The notes below the pieces were generated by a model. The model was not told the DNA's origin. It did no database searches and was given only the letters and a program-made list of their open reading frames with translations. A stretch of 64,000 bases of DNA from Phialophora verrucosa (taxonomy: Eukaryota > Ascomycota > Eurotiomycetes > Chaetothyriales > Herpotrichiellaceae): positions 1,674,001 through 1,738,000 of the forward strand of contig MSED01000005.1 in assembly GCA_002099365.1 (NCBI GenBank), in the 5' to 3' direction. Positions 33,923 to 43,537 of the stretch are shown piece by piece. A program made the translations under genes and the position numbers. Within the stretch, counting starts at the first letter, position 1; each line of letters opens with the position of its first letter.

Positions 33923-33973
33923 AGTCAGACCACCGTGTAATGCACCAACCGTGTAATGCAACAGCCCCGCATT
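33923..33973. repeat. Left 51-bp terminal inverted repeat
   Basis: It matches the right end exactly in reverse complement. Inside the repeat, ACCGTGTAATGCA occurs twice in direct orientation (33932-33944 and 33948-33960), a likely pair of transposase-binding sites. Confidence 0.97.
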
Positions 33974-35730
33974 TACGCGTAAGGCACGCGTTCTTGCAAC
34001 TATCTCTCTTTCATTATCGCACCAGCATACCACCAACCACTCTCCTCTTGTTCATACTCGATTACTATGGCCTCTCACAGCGAAGAAACCCTCTAAGAGG
34101 CCCTCCGTGCCTTTAGACGCGGCGATTACCCTTCTATTCGCGCTACGGCGACGGTATACCGCGTTAACTATACCACTATAAGCCGTCGACTGAGAGGAGG
34201 GTAAACTCGATGTTTAGTAAAAGAAGACCAGCAGCTGCTGTCCTCTATATAAGAGGACCTCCTTATTCGCTAGATTATCGATTTTAATTACACTAGCGCC
34301 TCTCTAACCTTCTCTTAAGTACGTAAATTTATAAGCCTTATCTTAAAGGCCTTAAATAAACTACCTTTAGTCGATATAAACTAGGTAATATACTTTCTAG
34401 TATATTATTTAGATATTAAATTAAAGGTAGGAAGGAAGATTAAATACTTCTATATTAAGAACACTAGTCTAGACGCTCTTTAAGCCTTCTTTACCTTCTT
34501 TCGCGCTATTATTACTCGGTACTAAATTTAACTAGCTAATATCTAGAACTTTAATAAATCTAGACTAGCTATAGGGGTCTATATTAACTAGAGGGTTATT
34601 AGTATAACTAGTAAGAGACGTTTATATCGTAAAACACTTAAAAATCGCGACTAGGTTATAATAATCGAGGCTTACTTAGCGGAAGGCTATTTTATTAATC
34701 CGCTAGTGCTATTTAAAGGTAAAGACCTTTAGTTAATATAGTTCCCGTATAACTTACCCCCGAATTAATATTATAAATATATAGAGAACGCCTTTATAAT
34801 AAACAAGATCGGATTAAGCTAGTTATAAGAGATATTCCTCCCCTAGACTATAAATAATATCGCGCCCCGATTACTTCTTTACAATAACTACAGCTCTTAT
34901 ATTAGTATTATATTTATATTTAAATACTTTACCTATAATATTCAGCTAATATATATACCTTCGTATTTATTACACGTCCTTTAGCCTCTTAATATTAGTA
35001 TCTTTTCGGTTCTTAAGCGTAATTATCGTAAGAGTATTACTAATCTCTTAAGATTTATCGAAATAACCTCCGTTTAGCGCCTTAAATTTATCGAATTCTA
35101 TAGAATAGCTTAAGCGATTACTCTTACGCTTTAATATATTAAAGCTAAGTAGAAAGGTTCTAAATTATATCTATATAACCTCCGGAAAGTCCTCTAATTC
35201 TCGTAGCTAATATAAACCCCCGAAACCCCTATTATAATACTATAAATACTATAATCTTATAAATATAAAGCATCTAGAGAGATTCTTATAGTTATACCGT
35301 ATAACGGGCGTTATTTATAAGTATAGGCGATGAACCTTATTCCGGATATTACGGCTTAAAAAGGCACCCGGTTATTTATGCGGAAGGCGGCCAGCAAGAT
35401 CGACCAGCTTATATTGCACTCGGCGTAACAGTCCCTCCAAATTCAGCAATTATCGGTTTAGATAGCCTAAAAGACGACCACTAAACATACACGGGTTAAT
35501 ATCGACTCGAACAAGACCTTTACTTTAATAGTTGAGATAAAAGAGGCACAAGACCGAGCCCTAGCGCGCCAGGAGGCATGGGATAGGGTCGATAGAGATA
35601 AAGAGGCCTAGTTAACCTCTGAGGCATTGCAACAGGCCGAGTTCACAAGCCTCTGCAACGTGTTCTATATATATGACGTTGCTGGCGCCGATAATTAATA
35701 TATTGCGGCAATGACAATATGCAAGAGATG

Positions 35731-35781
35731 AATGCGGGGCTGTTGCATTACACGGTTGGTGCATTACACGGTGGTCTGACT
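35731..35781. repeat. Right 51-bp terminal inverted repeat
   Basis: This is the perfect reverse complement of 33923-33973; the match ends on the inner side at 35731. It is followed by the TA target duplicate. Confidence 0.97.
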
Positions 35782-35811
35782 TAATGCCTGTCCTAGTTTG
35801 GTGGCCCAGAG

Positions 35812-35850
35812 GCTCGGGCTCGGGCTCGGGCTGGGGCTCCGGTCGTCGGA
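35812..35850. repeat. GGCTCG hexamer run in host intron
   Basis: Three to four direct copies of GGCTCG-like units, just outside the transposon's right end, within the residual host intron of the NLR-like gene. Confidence 0.7.
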
Positions 35851-36112
35851 AAGGGCGCTTCGGCACGCCTTGGGCTGGGGCTTAGGCGCCCTTAGGCTTG
35901 CTTGGGCTCTCCAAATGCCTCCCCCATATTTTGACTCTGGGGAAGACGTACCCCGCAAGTCGGGCCGGGCACTTACTTGCACATGCATATGCAACCACCA
36001 CCAAAACAGCAAAGGGAGAAAGACTCACCTTGATCGCTTTTCGCCACATCAACTGCGCCGCCTGCGTTTCAGGATCAACACTTGTTGCAGACATACCGGA
36101 TTCTCGGATCAT

Positions 36113-36690
36113 AAAGCTAGGTCTTGATCGATCGAGCTATGTGTAACTCGTCGTCCTTTTATTTCCACTCCTCGTGGTCTTCTACCGACGGCAGGTTGCC
36201 TGTCCATATGCAGGCGAGCCCCAGACTGCGCGTGTGCTTCTCGCAATGGTCGAACATCTAGCCATGGATGCCCAACCAACACGCCAGCGAATGCACCGAG
36301 ATCCAGAGCGGGTGACCCCACCTGTTCGTGCCAAACCAACTGCGGCTGTGATGGAGTGCAACCATTCAGCCTCTCCAGCATTCTGTCTCGATGACTTGCT
36401 CCTGGCGCTGCATTGAATGCCCAAGGCGCACTCGCTGTCGGTCGTTGTACCTCTCCCTCGACGAATACCTCTTCGGCCCTCTCCCATCGCAGCCTATCAC
36501 CTGCCGTCGCGCACCTCACATCGTCCGAACCAAGATCGCCTGACAAGGCAGCCTCTAGCCTCATTGTCGCGAAAAGGCAGCCGCCTGTCGCGTTTGAGAC
36601 GCTCAAAACCGAAGTGATAGCCGCTTAACCACCTGTGATTTTCTAGCTAAGGAGTGTGACGTATTGTTGGTGACCGTCGTGACCGCCATC
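36113..36690. promoter_or_regulatory. Divergent region between the NLR-like and Cys-rich genes
   Basis: 578 bp between divergent starts. A 165-codon minus-strand frame (36606-36109) overlaps this region, but its composition does not favour a real protein and three plus-strand frames overlap it. Confidence 0.4.
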
Positions 36691-38513
36691 ATGGTTGTCG
36701 GTGGTAGTTGTCTCATGTGCTACAAAGATCCGGAAGGGATAAAGATAGACGACGCCTCGTGCCCGTGTGGCCGAGGCTATATCACCAAGGACGGTCTCTT
36801 CGTCAATGGGCGCCGCGTGAGAGAAGGACGGGTGCCGGCCAAAAAAGATTACGAAGAACATATCAGATTGTGCAAGAAATGCCGGAACGGTTCACATGAC
36901 TGTTTCTGGAGCGACGAACCCGAGGATTATAACTCCTTTTTCGTCCTAGGCGCAGGCATTTCGCTAGGGGCCATCGCGAAGTATAACGAAATACACGGCG
37001 GGCCTCATGGCGACGTCCGCCCTGCTCAGTTCGAGGTATGGCATCCATCAACTGTTGAGCCAGTCCTGGCAACTGATAGACCCAGGGTGAAGACGGATTT
37101 CTGGTGAAGTCCCGGGTCAAGTACACCGAAGTAAGTAATCGCAATGCCGACGCATTGCTTCCATGCTCAGACAAAGGCTAGAGAATGAAGGAAGAGCTTC
37201 GACGGCTTCCCGCAGAACCTCGACGAAGGGACATTGTGAAAGATGCGTCCCGGGAGAGCTCAGCAGCCACAAGGGATCGTGCTGCGCAGTCTCGACAAGA
37301 AACAGTGTCGCGACGCGATGTCCAGCAGAGAAGGCCTACCGCGGAGGTATTCAACGACCCACGTACACCGTTGGCGGCGGATATGGAGACCCTTCGGATG
37401 AGAGAACCACCGATGTTGACTACCACGTCGCGCTCAAATCCCATCTTTCCACGCGAGGAACATGAGCGTATCCCTTCAGAGGCTGAGACTGTCTCCGCGC
37501 ATGTTGCAAATGTGTCCACGTCCTCATACAGGCCATCGCCATCTTCTTATGGCCCGCAAGTCAACCGCCCTACCTCATTCGGACCGACCTCCCAGACCTC
37601 GTCACGACAACCAGCCTCTCCGTACACTGCGACTGCTACTCAGGTACATCCGCAATACTCAACCTACACATCTGCTCAAGCTCCCATCACCTCGTCCACT
37701 ATGTCTCCAGCTACACCTGCTCGTCATGACTCGGAACAGGCAGGGCGATCGACGACGAGGACATCTACAGACCAGCAAGGCCGACGTGACGGTTCCAGCG
37801 GCAGAACAGTTCGAGACACATCCCGCACGAAGGAGCAATTGCCCCCCTCCCGTAACGTACCACGCCGAGACTCACACGATAATCGAGGTTACGAGATTGA
37901 ACCCTCGACAAGTCAAACTTCTAGCCATCGATCGCAGTATTCTCATGCATCCGATCCGCGCGAGCAAGCGAGGCCAGCCGTAGCACGCGACCCACTACGC
38001 CGCGAGAGTTACCGACAATCTGACAGGCAGACGGACACTCAACCGCTGTCTAGTGCACAAGATCCTCGGTCCCACTACCAGGTCGTACCATCCAGATCAG
38101 GCGCGGATACCGCGCGTGACAACCCTGCAACCTACCCGCCCAAAAGACCTAGCGAACAGCGTGAGCAAGCCTCTGAGCCTCACAGTCACACTTACACGAC
38201 AAGTGACCAACCGCAGCCCACTCGAACAAGTCGACGACATCACGACGACGAAGCACTTGACCGTAGAAGCCCACCAACCGCGAACATCGGCCGCCGACGA
38301 GAATCTACGCGCGAGGGACGGCCCACGCACGAGAATCGACGAATTTCATTCGACCAGCGAATCCCGCGGACGGTGCCTCGAAGTTCCAGGACATCTCATG
38401 AAGCAGAAGACGACGACGACGGCGATGACCTGTCAAACCAGCCCACAGTATCGCGGGGCGTGGAGCCCCGCCCACGACGAGACACCTCAGAGAGAGAAAT
38501 ACGGCGGCGGTAG
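36691..38513 (+). CDS. Cys-rich N-terminus plus long disordered tail, function unknown
   Basis: I join three exons, 36691-37035, 37080-37130 and 37182-38513, to 575 residues. The joins restore FETQGEDGFLVKSRVKYTER across two short introns (44 and 51 bp, donors GTATGG and GTAAGT). The N-terminal 75 residues have a possible zinc site: Cys7, 10, 24, 26, 61, 64 and 71 (CxxC, CxC, CxxC, C). FFVLGAGISLGAIAKYNEIH follows, weakly hydrophobic. From about residue 130 onward the protein is rich in Ser, Thr, Arg, Gln and Pro, is probably disordered, and ends in acidic and basic clusters. I do not recognise the family. Being inside the accessory island next to an NLR-like gene, a lineage-specific role is likely but unproven. 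Confidence 0.65.
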
Positions 38514-38883
38514 AGTAACTATTGCGTTTTGGGCACTGTATTTTTGCATGGACTTGAACACGAATTACGCATTACGGAGGCAAGGCATGGCGGCATTGGG
38601 TATGCCGACCCAACGCATCAAAGAGACACGTGGACATGAGTAGCCAGGGAACACATGACCTGTACAATAAAATATAGACCATGAGCGCTCAGCAGGCGAC
38701 CCATTACGAAATCATGTAATCATTGTCGAAAGGAAAGGGTTATCTGGGTATATGGATTGAGGACACGGGCATCGCAGTTGCAAGTCTCGACTGCATTTGG
38801 CCCATCGCAACAACAGACATGGATGAATACATGACCAAATAAGTGAATGAAAGATTCAAAACGCCCACGATTACTCCGAACAA
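38514..38883. other. Convergent intergenic region, nothing recognised
   Basis: 370 bp between two convergent stops, presumably 3' UTRs. Confidence 0.6.
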
Positions 38884-41800
38884 TCAAGACACAGCGCCAG
38901 CCATGACCCTGAGGGGCCTAACGCCGACGACCCCCTTTGTCTTGCCACCACCAGCAGCAGCAGCACCACCACCACCACCACCAGAAGGCACACCCTCGGC
39001 GGTATTGCTAGCAGCTCCAGAGGACGACGACGACGACACCCCCATGGCAAGATTCCTCTTATTATCGTCGATCCGCATTTCCCTCAATTTATTCGCCACC
39101 TCCTCGCCCATGGACTCCATTCCGATGCCCGAGTCTTCCTTGACAGCCAGGCCGGGCACAGCAGCAGCAGCGGCGGCGGCCTTGTGTAACTCCTCGGGGA
39201 CAGGCAATTCAACCTCGTCGGCGCCGAGGCGGTGTTTGATGTCGTCGAACAGGACCTCCATGGGCGCGATGTACGCGGTCTTGCTCTTCTCGCCCCAGGC
39301 CAGGACGTGGCCGCACAGGCCGCCGCTGACGGGGTCGTAGACCCAGGCGCCGCTGTCGCCGGGGATGCCGAAGCCGCCCTCGACGCAGAAGGATGCCGAG
39401 AAGGACTGGCGCCCGTGCATCTTCACCAGCGACATGGCTTGGCTGATGCGCCCGCGGCGGAAGCCGCTCGAGCGGCCGCGGCAGTGGACGCGCAGGCCCG
39501 AGAGGGAGGACAAGGGCGTGATGGTCGTGAGGACGGGGATGTTGCATTGCCGGGAGGAAGGGGGAAGGCGGGAGGACGACGACTGCCGGTTCTGTGCTCT
39601 CGGGGGGTTTGATGCCGTGACAATCTTGTCGGCGATGACATTTTCCACTTTCAGCCGGTCTTCCTGCACGCGGATCAACGCCCAGTCGACTTCGTGTTTC
39701 ATTTCGTCGCGCATGACGCGCCGGATGCCGCTGCTGGCAAAGACGTAGCCGAAGGCGTGCGAGGCGAGGTGGTCGTCGTCGCGGTCTTCTTCGCTGGGGA
39801 AGAAGTCGTCGTCCACGTCGTCGATGGCCGGTTGCGTCACGCAGAGGTCGTCGTCCGAGTAGGGCGAGATGCCTCGCTTGTCGCCTATCGAGGCCGCGTC
39901 GTCGGCGTCTACGTCCTCCTCGGATGACGAAGATGCGTCGGACCCGTCGTCATCGTCGAGTTCTGGCGTGTCGTCCAGGAACCAGAACTCGTTGCCATCC
40001 GCGTCCATGATCGCATAGTCGGGGCGGATCGTACTCGCATCGCTTCCGTCGTCACTGTCATTCTCAAATTCCTCGTCAGAAATGTCTAGGTCGGAGAACC
40101 GGGAGAGGTCTTCCTCGGATTGCATGAAACGTACATCGGCTGAAGTGTCATACTGTCCGGGCATCTTACTCGGCGCCATGGCCCGGCGGGGCTGGGACTG
40201 CTGCTCTTCGCTACGGCGGACAACGTCGTCATCAGAGTCTTCGTCTTCGTCGTCGCTGGGGAGGTCGAGCATGTGGTGGACCGTCATACCGTAGGGTTCG
40301 CCGTCAACGAGGATGGTGCCGCCGAAGGAGACAGGTGGGAGGTGTTCGCAGTCCTTGAAGGCGCCGATGCTGGCTCCGCTGGTGGGCTTTTCCTGGTATT
40401 TCTGTTCGAGAGGTCTTCGAGCCGTAGCTTTGGGGCCTTTGTGCGAGCCGTAGCCGGACCGCCGGGGCTTTCTTCTTCGACGTGTACCGCTCCTCCTGAC
40501 CTCGCCGTTGAGAAGGACGACGCCCCAGCCCTTCTTGGGTCGGAACTTCTTTCTCAGGATATCACGGATTTTGTTGACCTGTCCACATTGGATGCATATG
40601 GTTGTTTTTGCACTTTCCGGTCTGGTGCCAAACATCATCAGGCTCAGACTGCAGGATGATTCAGGTGAGTCCTTGAGAGCATGCTCAAGTATCTTCCCTA
40701 GTTTTGGCATAACCATGGTGTTCCATTGATCCAAGTCTTGCTGAGGAATATCAACATCGGGCCATTTTCGCAGAGGTTTCTCGGCCGGCGGAGTCGGTTG
40801 CTGAATGGCTTCTGCCTTGCGCTTGGAGTTTGTTCGCTTGGGAAGTTCGGGCTTGACCTCGTCGAAACTACCGGGTATAGACGGCAATTTCTTCTCCTCC
40901 AACGCCGCTTTTTCTTCAGCCTTGACCATTTGGTCGATGACCAGAAGTTCAAAGACTTCGATGTCAGAGACCGGTGGAGGCCCTTCCTCGTCCAAGATGC
41001 AACATTGCTGCAGGTCCTTTGCGACTTGAAGCAGGAACGCCCCCGCATCCTCGTAGTTGTTCCTATACTGTAGCTCATCCGGGGCTTGTAAGCATTTCTG
41101 GACCACGCGCATGTACTTGCTCCCGCATTTTGGGGCGAGCTTGTGTGCGTATATGCGCTGAACTCTCTCCATGAAGATGTCGCGGTCGTACTTCGGTTTC
41201 CACAGTTTCTGTAGTGGAACCCAAAGGCCAATTTCCAGCAGGAGCAAGCCCAGACTATAGATGTCATAGGCGGGGACTACTTCGGATGCATGGATATCGT
41301 GATCTGGGTGTCGATAGATAGTTGCCGAGAATGGCTCTTCTGCTTGCAACCGTGACAGGAAATCCTGGCAAGATTGGAGCAGATAAGGCGACCTCAGCTC
41401 CCGTGGCATGCTGGAGCGGTGCATATGCTCTCTCGATCCCACAAGCAAGATGTTGTTGCTGTTGATGTACTGATGGGTTTCCCCTTGAGCAAAATACCCC
41501 ATTATGGAAAGGGCCAGGTTGTATGCTAGGCGGAAGCGATCTTCAAGAGCCGGCTGTGATCCTTCCTGGATGTTGTTGGAGGCCAGCAGGGACGCAAGAG
41601 TCCTGTGTTGCTGTAAAGTTTGGTGGTCATGGCCTTCGGGCAATGCATAGACCATCGCGCAACGAGGTCCGTTCGGGTCGACGGTGAAGCCCAGGAGTCT
41701 GAGGTGGCCGCACCACGACAAGTCCCTATTCTTGCACAGTTTCTCTCCCAGCTCATGGAGCTCAAAGACATCCTCTGCACTGCCGATCACATAAGGTGGA

Positions 41801-42552
41801 CAGTCGGCGGCGAGGAAGTCAATGAGCACCGGACAGGCACCCTGTCTGAAATAGGCGATCGACCTTTCTCGCGTCGGCGTTGAGCCCTCGGCGGGGTCAT
41901 ATGGAGGAGGGTCCGCTGCCTGGAAATTCGACACATTGAATTCCAGCCCGTTCCAGTCCACGTGCAGAGGATGGTCGTAGAGGTGGGCATAATCGGTTCC
42001 ATCAGGGGCAGGCTCGGGATGGGCATGTTTTGCTCTCTTCGCATCGCTACCCTTCTCGTCGGCCCTCCTTGACTCCTCCAGACTGTAGAGAACATCGATG
42101 CAGGTGGTCAGCTGGTCCAGTAAAGTCCGACCAGTCCTGACCTCATGACTCGTCCAGTCCTTTCGCTGGGCGACGGGACTCGACCCAGGCCCTCGTCCCG
42201 ACTTCTTCATCTCGTATCTCTCGGGATGCTCCAGCCGGCCACTCTCTTCCAGCAAACGTTTAATCTCCGACATGACGCTCGCCACCACTTCACCCAGTCC
42301 AGCCTGATCGATTTTCTTGTCGATATCGACATCGCCTTGTGCTGAGTAAGGCGCACCGACGTCGGTCCAGTGCATCCCCCATGCTAGCAATCTGTCCTGC
42401 TGGATTTGAAAGTCGCGTCGTAGCTCTCTTACTTCGGGTAAATCAGTGACATTGGCCGCGGCTGGGGTGACCTTTGCGCTCTCATAAGACTGCTTGGTGT
42501 CCGAGTACAGTTTGGATAGGCGCTGGAGATAGGTACCCCTCCGGTGAAACAT
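38884..42552 (-). CDS. HeLo-like/pseudokinase/trypsin-like protease fusion
   Basis: One exon encodes 1,222 residues. Residues about 1-160 look like the fungal HeLo (prion-inhibition and propagation) domain, lacking the usual hydrophobic first helix: RRDFQIQQDRLLAWGMHW and GEVVASVMSEIKRLL. Residues about 200-520 resemble a protein kinase C-lobe, but the HRD motif is replaced by HQYINSNN (360-367), with DIYSLGLLLLEIGLW (430-444). It is therefore a likely pseudokinase. A basic linker follows. Residues about 735-1120 are a chymotrypsin-fold protease: His759 or His760 (PYGMTVHHML), Asp956 (EVDWALIRV) and Ser1067 (PGDSGAWVYD). An acidic insert separates His and Asp. The C-terminus is Gly/Ala-rich. 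By analogy with HET-type effectors it may be a sensor whose activation releases proteolysis; this is inference. A missing upstream exon is possible. Confidence 0.8.
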   Translation of the reverse strand: MFHRRGTYLQRLSKLYSDTKQSYESAKVTPAAANVTDLPEVRELRRDFQIQQDRLLAWGMHWTDVGAPYSAQGDVDIDKKIDQAGLGEVVASVMSEIKRLLEESGRLEHPERYEMKKSGRGPGSSPVAQRKDWTSHEVRTGRTLLDQLTTCIDVLYSLEESRRADEKGSDAKRAKHAHPEPAPDGTDYAHLYDHPLHVDWNGLEFNVSNFQAADPPPYDPAEGSTPTRERSIAYFRQGACPVLIDFLAADCPPYVIGSAEDVFELHELGEKLCKNRDLSWCGHLRLLGFTVDPNGPRCAMVYALPEGHDHQTLQQHRTLASLLASNNIQEGSQPALEDRFRLAYNLALSIMGYFAQGETHQYINSNNILLVGSREHMHRSSMPRELRSPYLLQSCQDFLSRLQAEEPFSATIYRHPDHDIHASEVVPAYDIYSLGLLLLEIGLWVPLQKLWKPKYDRDIFMERVQRIYAHKLAPKCGSKYMRVVQKCLQAPDELQYRNNYEDAGAFLLQVAKDLQQCCILDEEGPPPVSDIEVFELLVIDQMVKAEEKAALEEKKLPSIPGSFDEVKPELPKRTNSKRKAEAIQQPTPPAEKPLRKWPDVDIPQQDLDQWNTMVMPKLGKILEHALKDSPESSCSLSLMMFGTRPESAKTTICIQCGQVNKIRDILRKKFRPKKGWGVVLLNGEVRRSGTRRRRKPRRSGYGSHKGPKATARRPLEQKYQEKPTSGASIGAFKDCEHLPPVSFGGTILVDGEPYGMTVHHMLDLPSDDEDEDSDDDVVRRSEEQQSQPRRAMAPSKMPGQYDTSADVRFMQSEEDLSRFSDLDISDEEFENDSDDGSDASTIRPDYAIMDADGNEFWFLDDTPELDDDDGSDASSSSEEDVDADDAASIGDKRGISPYSDDDLCVTQPAIDDVDDDFFPSEEDRDDDHLASHAFGYVFASSGIRRVMRDEMKHEVDWALIRVQEDRLKVENVIADKIVTASNPPRAQNRQSSSSRLPPSSRQCNIPVLTTITPLSSLSGLRVHCRGRSSGFRRGRISQAMSLVKMHGRQSFSASFCVEGGFGIPGDSGAWVYDPVSGGLCGHVLAWGEKSKTAYIAPMEVLFDDIKHRLGADEVELPVPEELHKAAAAAAAVPGLAVKEDSGIGMESMGEEVANKLREMRIDDNKRNLAMGVSSSSSSGAASNTAEGVPSGGGGGGAAAAGGGKTKGVVGVRPLRVMAGAVS
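38950..38995. repeat. CAG/CCA trinucleotide run in coding sequence
   Basis: Repeated CAG and CCA triplets on the plus strand encode a Gly- and Ala-rich stretch in the C-terminal tail of the protease fusion. Such runs are prone to length variation. Confidence 0.8.
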
Positions 42553-43537
42553 GGTTGCAAATCCCCTTGTCGGCGGCTGGTAGTTGTCCGATCCTTTACT
42601 TGCTTTACCCGCTCATGTCGAAGGCGTGGATTGCGACGAGGCTGCAGATGGTGCGTCCGTCTTCTGGAATCGTTGAAGGACTCGATAGTCAATAGTTAGA
42701 GAGGTGCTGATGCATGGGGCCGAAGGCTAAGGCGGGGTGAATCTGGGTATATCGGAAGAAGTGGAAAGGCTTCTGCCTGCTGCACAATCGGAGGAATCAG
42801 CCAATCTTCGCCACCCTCGCCGCAAGCCACCAACCAAGGCGCCCGGATGGCCGCCTAGAGCCCAGACAAGAGCGAAATAGGCGCCATTCCGACTGGCTCG
42901 CCGTACTCGCTCTCCGCAAGGAACTCGGTAATTGTGCTGCCTTGCGCATCCTGAAACCTGTGCACTTCAGCCTGCAGGGTGATGCTCGCCGTCTTTACTC
43001 TGTACATTAAGCAGATGTTGTCGCCGCCCTGCACTGCGGCTGTAGGCGCTGTACGATAATGCCGCCTTCTGATGGACTCAAGGTCCAGCTGACACATTTC
43101 GGCCTCGCCTGGGAGCCATAACTCTGCCTATGTCAGCAATATACAGTAATCGCCACATTGCCCCAACAAGCCTACGAAACACTGGTTGTCGAGGTCTAGA
43201 GAAAGTGGAAAAAAGGTGGCAAGAGCAATTCATTTCGTTTCAATTCAATGATTGGTGCTACAATCGATGGCTAGTAGTAGCAACTGTCTTGTGCAGAAGT
43301 TCCCTCAGAAGGATACAAATCCAGCTTGAGCAAGTTGCATCTCTGCTGAGCGCAAGACAGAATCTCTTGGTGCAATTCCTTTGCTTGCACTTGCAGAAAC
43401 CCAATGTCAATCAATTCCCGGTGGAATACAGAAAACCCAGTTGCGCCATGTTCATCATCCGTAAGCACCATGATCCATTTCAATGTAATTTGTGGAGCAG
43501 CTCTAGTAAACAAGTGTAGTTTTTGCCGAAGAAGAGT
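42553..43537. other. Gap between the protease fusion and histone H4
   Basis: 985 bp. A minus-strand frame at 43124-42855 is protein-like (ELWLPGEAEMCQLDLESIRR) and is preceded by a good acceptor (TGACATAG), but I could not find an upstream exon in the right phase. It could be the end of an unrecognised gene or remnant. The promoter of the protease fusion should lie at the left end. Confidence 0.4.

Larger units (their letters stand above)
33923..35781 (+). mobile_element. Fot1/pogo-type DNA transposon, RIP-degraded, inserted in an NLR intron
   Basis: The element is 1,859 bp and is bounded by TA on both sides (33921-33922 and 35782-35783), the target duplication of Tc1/mariner/pogo elements. 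Its ends are perfect 51-bp inverted repeats. A transposase remnant begins at the ATG at 34067 and reads EALRAFRRGDYPSIRATA, then NYTTISRRLRGG, the CENP-B/pogo-type helix-turn-helix. It carries tens of in-frame TAA/TAG codons, so the enzyme is dead. The interior (about 34100-35330) is very AT-rich, with CA and TG scarce but CG kept. This is the footprint of CpA-directed repeat-induced point mutation. The element is in the same intron position between exons 1 and 2 of the NLR-like gene. Confidence 0.9.
29627..36112 (-). pseudogene. NACHT-TPR STAND (NLR-like) gene, disrupted
   Basis: Pieces in order on the minus strand: 36112-36029 (start, ends QLMWRKAIK), a 2.17-kb intron with a transposon, 33860-33591 (N-terminal domain, HITALVWGSARLLFQ), and 33254-32942 (GFTDVFQRKLASLW). 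Short helical pieces follow at about 32888-32590. The exon ending at 32383 (DPRYQAWL, ALLWIAGVAG) splices to 32329. That junction builds the Walker A motif GVAGIGKT. Walker B is VLVFDGLDE, and the NACHT region ends near 31050. There the reading frame must slip by one base (at about 31049) to enter the TPR-like part (31048-29627; repeats such as LAGELFLGQVNEIAGNVEEA). A second mismatch occurs after 32942. Intact relatives act as non-self receptors controlling cell death; this copy looks inactive, though sequencing errors are possible. Confidence 0.7.

Noticed and set aside
36109..36606. 165-codon minus-strand frame between NLR-like and Cys-rich genes
   Set aside because: Several overlapping frames of similar length on both strands, and no recognisable motif; it also covers the NLR start region.
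42855..43124. Protein-like minus-strand exon candidate near the protease fusion
   Set aside because: Good acceptor upstream, but no upstream exon in matching phase was found; kept only as a note.
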